Below, piece by piece: positions 58,901 to 64,000 of a DNA stretch of 64,000 nt. The stretch is from Candidatus Leptofilum proximum. Its GTDB lineage: Bacteria > Chloroflexota > Anaerolineae > Promineifilales > Promineifilaceae. Where the stretch lies: positions 4,278,001 to 4,342,000 of the forward strand of contig JADJXK010000002.1 in the NCBI GenBank assembly GCA_016710325.1, read 5' to 3'. Both the position numbers and the translations under genes were made by a program. A model generated the notes under the pieces. It did not search any database, was not told where the DNA came from, and saw only the letters and a list, made by a program, of their open reading frames with translations. How positions within the stretch are numbered: the first letter of the stretch is position 1; the number at the start of each line of letters is the position of its first letter.

Positions 58901-59639
58901 GGAGGACAAGGCGGCGCTGATTTATGCCTTTATCGACATCACCGAGCGGGTAGAAGCAGAACAACAAATTCGTGATCTTTCCTCGCAGCTGACGCTGGCT
59001 GAACAAGAAGAACGGCGGCGGCTGTCAGAGGTGCTGCACAATGATCTGCAGCAGCGGCTGTACGCCGTCCAGGTGCAGTTAGGCTTGCTGCGTGATTCTT
59101 TGGATGAAAAAGAGCAAGAATCGGTTAAGGAAGAAGTAGTGATGCTGGAACAGTGGCTCCGCGAAATCATCAGCATCAGCCGCAATCTGAGCATCGACCT
59201 CAGCCCGCCCTTGCTTGAAGATGAAGGGTTGGTGCAGTCGATCAGCTGGCTGGCGCTGCAAATGCACGAGCAGCATAACCTGAACGTGTCCGTCCAATCC
59301 AGCGGGGAACCGCCGCACTTCGCCCTGAGCCTGCGCGTGCTGCTGTATGAAACCGTGCGTGAACTGCTCTTCAACATTGTCAAACATGCAGAGGTGTCTC
59401 ACGCCCAGGTCACGCTGGAAAATCACAACAGCTACTATGCCATCATCATTTCTGATCACGGAAAAGGCTTTGATGCCGAGGCGATGTTAAATGCCCCTGC
59501 CTCGGGTCGTGTGGGGCTTGGACTGCTGAAAATACGGCAGCGTTTAAACTTGTTGGGCAATGAGATAGAAGTTAACTCGGGGCCGGGTGATGGTACAACC
59601 ATAACAATCATCGTTCCCTTATCAAACCCGGCCCAGTAG
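55911..59639 (+). CDS. CheB-CheR-PAS-histidine kinase hybrid sensor
   Basis: The protein is about 1242 residues. It has a CheB methylesterase domain (about 20-210; GIGASAGG, VTHLHPE, GGGTDGAVG) and a CheR methyltransferase (about 220-480; DLLIGVTNFFRD, WTIGCATGEEAYTLAM). A long Glu/Leu coiled coil follows (about 660-760, with repeated EELQSVNEEL-type units), then two PAS domains (about 763-866 and 893-1016). It ends in a HisKA_3-type kinase (His in SEVLHNDLQQRL, about 1042; ATPase motifs in NIVKHAEV, DHGKGF and VGLGLLKIRQRL). The start is uncertain: ATG 55911 has a modest ribosome site, ATG 55842 has none. It probably signals to the receiver protein at 59796. Confidence 0.88.
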   Translation: MTDEERADLENVDSPGKTPQARLTVVGIGASAGGVQALQNFFEALPDDTGMVFVVVTHLHPERESHMDEILQLRTKMPVRQVTDQVNVELNHVYLIPPNRRILMTDNHLDTEDFTEPQGQRMPINDFFRSLASVHRDAVGIILSGGGTDGAVGIKAIKEMGGLLMVQHPDQAEYDSMPRAAIATGVVDVVLPVEELAAKLVDFKNQPTVVPQNSDELTYEELDTIQRILAQVQARTGHDFRQYKRSTILRRIQRRMQLNGYSTLGAYLSYLRHDANEAQSMFNDLLIGVTNFFRDRDAWDVLVEQVLPTLFAGKEAGDSVRVWTIGCATGEEAYTLAMLLVEHAASLDIHPQIQVFASDLDETALTRAREGIYPASIESDVNEERLKRFFVQEGDHYRVRRELREMVLFASHSALRDPPFSRLDLISCRNLLIYLQRGIQETVFEIFHYALKPGGYLFLGSSESAEALPYLFEIVDKGYRIYKTRPWPGEHPHVPIMPLRVQSASIADRASSQRRSARRYSEGGISLPSLHQETLESIGPPSILVDAQYQVLHLSETAGRYLLPPKGPITSDLLLLVRDDLKPTLRAALFEAFNKNKAVVSRPVAVQFNGERHQVILSVRPRRQNGKVKAAVERNPVALVVFLEDEHDPLALLEGVEETAAASDQARQDVLVKQLENEIYQLREQLQATMEEYESSNEEMKAANEELQSINEEYRSATEELETSKEELQSVNEELQTVNNELKNKLEEISRAHSDLENLMAATEIATLFLDRDLRIQRFTPGVEALFNIRPVDRGRPIAHLTHMLAYDALKEDARQVLRQLVPLEREVQANDGLWFLMRVRPYRTIDDRIDGVVITFIDINEIKRAEDALRELNESLEEQVKQRTATLDEANRELRQVYDLFFSLFHANPIPTALTRLEGNVLLDVNDAYLRYFGYERDEIIGRTPQELDQWLEPAERQRLIERIQTEGRIRDYEIEAGHPSGQTKVILLSLQHLMLEDKAALIYAFIDITERVEAEQQIRDLSSQLTLAEQEERRRLSEVLHNDLQQRLYAVQVQLGLLRDSLDEKEQESVKEEVVMLEQWLREIISISRNLSIDLSPPLLEDEGLVQSISWLALQMHEQHNLNVSVQSSGEPPHFALSLRVLLYETVRELLFNIVKHAEVSHAQVTLENHNSYYAIIISDHGKGFDAEAMLNAPASGRVGLGLLKIRQRLNLLGNEIEVNSGPGDGTTITIIVPLSNPAQ

Positions 59640-59687
59640 TCATGTTAGTGGCAGGAAGTTTTTCAAAATGTAAATCTATCCCTTTAA

Positions 59688-59727
59688 GGATGCGTTTACC
59701 AATGATTTTTGATAAGAAAACGCATCC
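59688..59727 (+). other. Hairpin in the leader of the receiver gene
   Basis: GGATGCGTTT and AAACGCATCC pair exactly around a 20-base loop, 69 bases before the start codon at 59796. It could attenuate transcription or protect the downstream message. There is no T-tract, so it is not a classical terminator. Confidence 0.55.
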
Positions 59728-59795
59728 GCAAGGTCGGCCCGTTTACCAAAGTCCCAAGTTGAAAACGGGCAAACCCAAAGGGGAGGGAAATAATC

Positions 59796-60212
59796 ATGCC
59801 CTCCATTTTAATTGTAGAAGACCATGACTATATGGCGTTGGTGCTGACGCGTTTGCTGCACCGCAAGGGTAGAATGGATGTTGCCGGTGTGGCTCATTCT
59901 GCGGAAGAAGCGCTAGAGCTTTTGCCCGCGACAGTGGACCTGGTTTTGGTAGACATTTCACTGCCAGAGATGAACGGGATTGACCTGGTGGTAGAAATAA
60001 AAAAGAAATACCCCGACTTGCCCTGCCTGATGCTTTCTGGGCACCACGCCTTACATTATGTGAAGCAATCTTTAGCCGTCGGGGCCAACGGCTATGTCTC
60101 TAAACAAAACACCGAAGCGATTATTGAAGGCATCCAGCACGTGCTGCAAGGTGAAACTTATCTCAGCCAGGAAGTGAAGTCACTGTACGAGGACGATTAC
60201 TCCTCCAAATGA
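59796..60212 (+). CDS. Response regulator receiver protein (NarL-type, no DNA-binding domain)
   Basis: The 138-residue protein is a single CheY-like domain: acidic pair in LIVEDHD, phospho-acceptor Asp in VDISLPEMNG (about 52), Ser in MLSGHH (about 80), and Lys in YVSKQN. No helix-turn-helix follows. GGGGAGGG lies upstream of the ATG. It is 156 bases after the hybrid kinase and is the likely phosphorylation partner, acting through protein interaction rather than DNA binding. Confidence 0.9.
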   Translation: MPSILIVEDHDYMALVLTRLLHRKGRMDVAGVAHSAEEALELLPATVDLVLVDISLPEMNGIDLVVEIKKKYPDLPCLMLSGHHALHYVKQSLAVGANGYVSKQNTEAIIEGIQHVLQGETYLSQEVKSLYEDDYSSK

Positions 60213-60215
60213 TGT

Positions 60216-60638
60216 TTATCCCATTACCAACACGGTAACGTGCGCGGCGATGGTTGTTTCCTCACAAGAGCGGAAAACCGAAACGCGGTGGTGACCGTCC
60301 TGCACGTAGTAAGCATCACCCACGGCTACCAGGGAGATGGGCGGCAGCGACGCCAGTTTTTGCCGGGCCTGCCGGACGCCTTCCAGGCGGCTGCGGTTGT
60401 GGCTGTTGGTCAGACGGAAGTTGGCGTCAAAATCGCGGCTACGGCCGTCGCTGGCGGTGCCTTTGATTTGGTGCAGGGGTATCTGCTGGATGCCCACATA
60501 GCTGTGGTCGGCGATGGTCTGGCCTGCGGTGGCCTGGGACAACGTGGGCAGCGGTTCGGCTTTGGTCGCCAGGCGAGAGATGGTGCTGCTGGCCCAGTTT
60601 TGCAATTTTTGCGTGGTGGTGGTTGTCCCTAAAAACAT
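60216..60638 (-). CDS. ParB/sulfiredoxin-like domain protein
   Basis: The 140-residue protein contains VGIQQIPLHQIKGT and, near the C-terminus, ISLVAVGDAYYVQDGHHRVSVFR. The Asp-Gly-His-His-Arg-Val-Ser pattern is the ParB/sulfiredoxin nucleotide-binding motif. It is convergent with the receiver gene (4 bases apart). Small stand-alone members of this fold are frequent in Chloroflexota; their role is not known to me. Confidence 0.7.
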   Translation of the reverse strand: MFLGTTTTTQKLQNWASSTISRLATKAEPLPTLSQATAGQTIADHSYVGIQQIPLHQIKGTASDGRSRDFDANFRLTNSHNRSRLEGVRQARQKLASLPPISLVAVGDAYYVQDGHHRVSVFRSCEETTIAAHVTVLVMG

Positions 60639-60708
60639 GATTTACTCTCCTTGGCGTTACCAGTACATCTCGTCTGTAAGCTATCTATGAGTCAGGATAC
60701 GGCCGTCC

Positions 60709-60730
60709 CGTGACACAAACGTGACACAAA
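60709..60730 (+). promoter_or_regulatory. Two tandem 11-base direct repeats upstream of the SARP gene
   Basis: CGTGACACAAA at 60709-60719 is repeated exactly at 60720-60730, about 90 bases before the activator gene at 60821. SARP-type activators bind direct repeats with an 11-base period, so these are candidate sites for self-regulation or for the divergent gene. The claim rests on spacing only. Confidence 0.5.
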
Positions 60731-60820
60731 CCACACCATCAGCTAAAATGCCCCAGCTCCCCGATCACAATTCTGCCAAGCCTTCTTTGAGGCGGTTTAC
60801 CTGGAAGGACGGAAAAGTTC

Positions 60821-63670
60821 ATGCACCTGGCGCTCCACTTTTTGGGCGGTTTCCACGCCGCCGTTGATCAAACGCCCATCTCCAAATCAAGGGCCAAACG
60901 AATAGAAGCCCTGCTCATCTTCCTGGCAGTTGAAGCCGCTCGCAGCCACCGGCGCGAAGTGCTCACTGGCCTGCTTTTCCCCGACGCGTCAGAAGAAGCC
61001 GCCCGCACCAACCTACGCCAGACGCTCACCCGCCTGCGCCGGGCCATCCAGGATGACGCCGCCGACCCGCCCTTTTTGCTCGTGACCCGCGAATCAACCC
61101 AGTTTAACGGCGACAGTGATCACACGCTGGACGTGGTGCAGTTCCAGGCGGGCCTGGCAGGCTGCGCCCAGCACCCTGGCCGCCGCAGCAGTGACTGCCC
61201 GGACTGCATGAACCTGGCGGCAGCGGCCGTTTCCCACTACCAAGGTCCGTTTCTGGATGGCTTTTTTTTGGAAGACAGCGCCGCCTTCGACGAGTGGCTG
61301 ATGGGTACCCGGCAGCAGCTCCAGCAGCTGGCCCTGGCGGCGCTGGCCGAACTGGCGCTGTTCCACGAGCAGCGCGGTGAATACGAGCAGGCGGCCGACT
61401 TTGCCCGCCAGCAGCTGGCCATCGAGCCGTGGTCGGAAGAAGCGCAGCAGCAGCTCATGCGGGCTCTGACCAACCTGGGGCAGCGCAACGAAGCCCTGGC
61501 CGCGTACCAGACATTCTGCCAGGTTTTGTGGGACGAGTTGGGCGTGGAACCCTTGCCGGAAACGGCCGCTTTAGCCGACCAGATTCGCGATGCCGGGGCG
61601 GAACGGCCGTACCAACTGCCGCCGCGTGAGCAAAACCTGGTGGGGCGCAGCGATGAGCTGGCCCGCCTGTCCAGCCAGCTGGCCAACCCCACCCAGCGGC
61701 TGCACACCATCGTGGGGCCGGGCGGCGTGGGCAAAACGCGCCTGGCGCTGGAGGCGGCCTGGCTGGTGGCCACCACCCACCTGGGACCGTTCAGCCAGGG
61801 GGTCTTTTTTGTGCCGCTGGCCAGCGTGGCGGCGGTGGAATCGGCGGCTGTGGCCACGGCGGGCTTTAATCCGCTGGTAACGGCCGTGGCCGAAGCGCTG
61901 GGCTACACCTTTGCCGGTGCGGCCGAGCCGCAGGTGCAGCTGCTCTGTTACCTGCAAGACAAACATCTGCTGCTGGTGCTGGACAACCTGGAGCATCTCA
62001 TGGCGCCTGGCCGGGCGCTGATTCTGGCCTTGCTGCAAAAGGCGCCGCAGCTCAATGTGCTGGTCACCTCGCGTCAACGCCTCAACCTGGCCGAGGAGCA
62101 GGTGCTGGCCCTGCGCGGCCTGCCCACTGCCGCCAACGGCGCGGCGCTGAGCCCGGCCATAACCCTCTTTGTGCAGCGGGCGCAGCAGGTGGAACCCCGC
62201 TTTGCCCTGGCGGCGGAAGGTGATTGGTCGGAAACGGCCGTGGCCGAGATTTGCCATCTGCTCGACGGGCTGCCGCTGGCCATTGAGCTGGCGGCGGCCT
62301 GGGTGCGGCTGCTTTCCTGCCCGGAAATTCTGGAAGAACTACGCCAGAATGTGGATAGTCTCAGCGCCACGGCGGTGGACCTGCCGCAGCGTCAGCGCAG
62401 CCTGCGCGCCGTGTTCGACTACTCCTGGCAGCTGCTCACCCCCGACGAGCAGCAAACGCTGGCCCAACTGGCCATCTTCCAGGGCGGGTTCGACCGGCAG
62501 GCGGCGGCCCAGGTGGCCCAGGCCCGGCTGCCGCAGCTTTCGGCCCTGCTGGACAAATCCTTTTTGCGGCGGCAGATGAACGAGGGCGGCGATACAGCGG
62601 TTCGCGGCGATACAGTGGTTCGCGGCGATACAGTGGTTCGCGGCGATACGGCCGTGCGTGCCACTTCTCGCTATGAAATGTTGACCGTGGTGCGCCAGTT
62701 TGCCATCGAGCGGCTGGAAGATGAGACGGCGCTGCGGGAGCGATACGGCCGTTTTTTCCTACAACTGGTGGCCGCCCAACAGGCCGCCCTGCAGGGCAGC
62801 GAGCAGCGCCATGCCCTGGCCCTCATCAACCAGGAGGTGGAAAACATTCGCCAGGCCTGGCGTTTTGCCGTCATGCGGGCCGACATCGAATCGATCAACC
62901 AGGCGACAGCGGCGCTGTCGCTTTACCTGTACATGCGCAGCTGGTTCCGTGAAGGGTTGGAGCTGTTTGGCCTGGCCGCCGAGCGGCTGGACGGCCAGGC
63001 GCCACCCCAGCTGCTGGCCAAACTGCGGGCACGGCAGGGTTGGTTTGCCTTTCTCTCTGGCCAGCCGCACCAGGCGCTGGAACTGCTCAGCGGCAGCCTG
63101 GCCACGCTGCACCCCAACGGCGATCCTGAGGCGCTGACTTACACGCTGAACTTTCTGGCGGTGGTGAACAGCTCGCTGAATGACTTTGCCACGGCCGAAT
63201 CGCTGTGCGAAGAGGCGCTGACGATTGCCAGGGCAAACAAGCAGCGGTACAGTCAGGCCATCAGCCACAACATTTTGAGCCAGGTGGCCTATCAGCAAGG
63301 CGCCTACGAACAGGCGCAAATCGCTTCGCAAACCAGCCTGAAGCTGGAGCAGGCGCTGGGCAACCGGTGGAGCATGGGCTTTTCGCTGGTGAATTTAGGG
63401 CGGGTGGCCTACGCGTTGGGGGATTACGCCACGGCACAGGCCCGCTACGAGGAAAGCCTGGCGATTCGCCGGGAGATGCAGGATGCGCGGGGGCAGGGAT
63501 TGTGCCAGCTGCATCTGGGGGATACGGCCGTTGCCAGTCAGAATTACGCGGAAGCGGCCGTTCAGTTCCAGCGCAGCCTGGCCATCTTCAGCCAGATTGG
63601 TGACCAGCCCACGGTAGAAAAGCTGCACGAGCGGCTGGCAAAGCTGTACTTAGAACATCAAACCGCGTAG
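60821..63670 (+). CDS. SARP/BTAD-type transcriptional activator with NB-ARC and TPR domains
   Basis: The 949-residue regulator has an OmpR-like DNA-binding N-terminus (about 1-95; LGGFHAAVDQTPI, RREVLTGLLFPDASEEAARTNL given in parts). A BTAD helical domain follows (about 100-255; WLMGTRQQLQQLALAAL, LWDELGVEPLPET), then an NB-ARC ATPase (P-loop GPGGVGKTRLALE about 299; Walker B LLLVLDNLEHL; GLPLAIELAAAW). C-terminal tetratricopeptide repeats occupy about 720-935. Residues about 590-615 are an 18-base-unit tandem repeat reading Gly-Asp-Thr-Val-Val-Arg. The architecture matches AfsR/MalT-like signal-dependent activators. Targets are unknown. Confidence 0.88.
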   Translation: MHLALHFLGGFHAAVDQTPISKSRAKRIEALLIFLAVEAARSHRREVLTGLLFPDASEEAARTNLRQTLTRLRRAIQDDAADPPFLLVTRESTQFNGDSDHTLDVVQFQAGLAGCAQHPGRRSSDCPDCMNLAAAAVSHYQGPFLDGFFLEDSAAFDEWLMGTRQQLQQLALAALAELALFHEQRGEYEQAADFARQQLAIEPWSEEAQQQLMRALTNLGQRNEALAAYQTFCQVLWDELGVEPLPETAALADQIRDAGAERPYQLPPREQNLVGRSDELARLSSQLANPTQRLHTIVGPGGVGKTRLALEAAWLVATTHLGPFSQGVFFVPLASVAAVESAAVATAGFNPLVTAVAEALGYTFAGAAEPQVQLLCYLQDKHLLLVLDNLEHLMAPGRALILALLQKAPQLNVLVTSRQRLNLAEEQVLALRGLPTAANGAALSPAITLFVQRAQQVEPRFALAAEGDWSETAVAEICHLLDGLPLAIELAAAWVRLLSCPEILEELRQNVDSLSATAVDLPQRQRSLRAVFDYSWQLLTPDEQQTLAQLAIFQGGFDRQAAAQVAQARLPQLSALLDKSFLRRQMNEGGDTAVRGDTVVRGDTVVRGDTAVRATSRYEMLTVVRQFAIERLEDETALRERYGRFFLQLVAAQQAALQGSEQRHALALINQEVENIRQAWRFAVMRADIESINQATAALSLYLYMRSWFREGLELFGLAAERLDGQAPPQLLAKLRARQGWFAFLSGQPHQALELLSGSLATLHPNGDPEALTYTLNFLAVVNSSLNDFATAESLCEEALTIARANKQRYSQAISHNILSQVAYQQGAYEQAQIASQTSLKLEQALGNRWSMGFSLVNLGRVAYALGDYATAQARYEESLAIRREMQDARGQGLCQLHLGDTAVASQNYAEAAVQFQRSLAIFSQIGDQPTVEKLHERLAKLYLEHQTA
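62588..62659 (+). repeat. 18-base tandem repeat inside the SARP gene
   Basis: Four consecutive 18-base units: GGCGATACAGCGGTTCGC, two copies with T at the variable position, and a fourth unit that is altered to contain the ACGGCCGT palindrome. They encode Gly-Asp-Thr-(Ala/Val)-Val-Arg four times between the ATPase and helical regions. Unit gain or loss would keep the frame. Confidence 0.9.
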
Positions 63671-63682
63671 AAAGGAATCGAT

Positions 63683-64000
63683 ATGGCTGCCGTTCCCGAA
63701 AAGAGTGCCCTGACCAAAGTGAAGGAAAGTTTCGCCCCGCAGGTGCTGCTGCCCGGCCTGGTGGGCGGCGGCATTGTGGCTTTGTTTGAGGTCGTTCTAT
63801 CCGTTTCCTTTGCCGCCCTGATTTTTGCCGGGCCGCTGGCGCCTTTTTTGGCCAACGGCGTTGGCCTGGCGCTGGTTGGCGCCATTGTCGCCGGGGTGGC
63901 GGTGAGTCTCTTTACCACCTTACCGGGAATAGTGGCCAGCATCCAGGATGTACCCGCGGCGATTCTGGCGGTAATTGCCGCGGCTCTGGCTGCCCAACTG
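63683..64000 (+). CDS. SulP-type anion transporter, N-terminal part
   Basis: The gene starts at the ATG at 63683 after AAAGGA and runs off the window. The 106 visible residues include LLPGLVGGGIVALFEVVLSV, FAALIFAGPLAPFLANGVGL (in parts), then LPGIVASIQDVPAAILAVIA. This order matches the first helices of SulP/SLC26-like inorganic anion transporters with the conserved Gln-Asp-x-Pro. It begins 12 bases after the SARP gene and may be its target. The C-terminal domains cannot be seen. Confidence 0.7.
   Translation, partial: MAAVPEKSALTKVKESFAPQVLLPGLVGGGIVALFEVVLSVSFAALIFAGPLAPFLANGVGLALVGAIVAGVAVSLFTTLPGIVASIQDVPAAILAVIAAALAAQL

Larger units (their letters stand above)
796..63532. repeat. Dispersed highly iterated palindrome ACGGCCGT
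   Basis: The 8-base palindrome ACGGCCGT, most often inside AACGGCCGTT, is scattered through the window. I counted about 85 copies by eye, for example near 796, 1301, 1795, 1908, 2189, 4306, 16451, 17350, 22443, 31111, 37557, 42842, 49650 (two in 20 bases), 52039 and 63524. Copies lie in intergenic DNA and in genes in all three frames, read as Thr-Ala-Val, as Asn/Tyr/Asp-Gly-Arg, or as x-Arg-Pro. That points to a DNA-level rather than a protein-level cause. It is sparse between about 4400 and 16400. The core CGGCCG is an EagI-type sequence. Its function is unknown. Confidence 0.9.

Noticed and set aside
59642..59827. Possible 61-residue protein between the hybrid kinase and the receiver gene
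   Set aside because: It overlaps the receiver start and its leader hairpin, and has no recognisable features.

Overview
The window looks like a chromosomal segment of a GC-rich member of the Chloroflexota (Anaerolineae-like). This is inferred from gene content and style: Thr/Pro-linker SH3b proteins, a SARP/NB-ARC regulator, a CheB-CheR-kinase hybrid, many GT9/GT4 glycosyltransferases, and repeat-rich intergenic DNA. No rRNA, tRNA, CRISPR array or prophage was found. Across almost the whole window the palindrome ACGGCCGT, usually as AACGGCCGTT, recurs about 85 times by eye, roughly every 700 bases. It occurs in all reading frames and in intergenic DNA, like the highly iterated palindrome HIP1 of cyanobacteria.

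Layout. Positions 82-4742 (minus) carry an SH3b membrane protein, tsaC, prmC, an APS kinase and a fused ATP sulfurylase/APS kinase. Positions 4945-17527 (minus) form a visibly AT-richer cell-surface polysaccharide island: three methyltransferases, a lipoprotein, a secreted four-repeat protein, a GT39-like membrane glycosyltransferase, a Wzx-like flippase, two GT2 enzymes and one GT4 enzyme. It is interrupted by a decayed IS982-family element with an intact 8-bp target duplication and by an IS3-family relic. Positions 17672-26772 (plus) hold mixed housekeeping and regulatory genes: an atypical SDR, TetR plus SRPBCC, an SH3b protein, a possible PD-(D/E)xK protein, a phosphatase-superfamily enzyme, a flavin reductase, a PucR-like regulator and CheB. 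Positions 26979-30008 encode an SDR, an SRPBCC protein and a zinc alcohol dehydrogenase.

Positions 30325-48698 (plus) form a large glycan cluster built around ADP-heptose synthesis: a GT4-GmhA fusion, GmhB and HldE, with three GT9 (heptosyltransferase-type) enzymes, several GT4/GT2 enzymes, and accessory methyltransferase, phosphoesterase, amidohydrolase and UDP-galactopyranose-mutase-like genes. Many stop/start codons overlap as ATGA, indicating translational coupling. Positions 49039-54711 are a complete mrpABCDEFG Na+/H+ antiporter operon. Positions 54838-60638 hold two small membrane proteins, a giant CheB-CheR-PAS-histidine kinase with its receiver protein, and a ParB-like protein. Positions 60821-64000 hold a SARP-type activator and the start of a SulP-type transporter.

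A second theme is a set of intergenic hairpins whose arms are made of two or three tandem copies of a short heptamer-like unit. The unit sequence differs between families (CGTGAAA, AATTGGGT, AGATTGG, AAAAGTG) while the architecture is conserved. Several supply the stop codon and last residues of the preceding gene.
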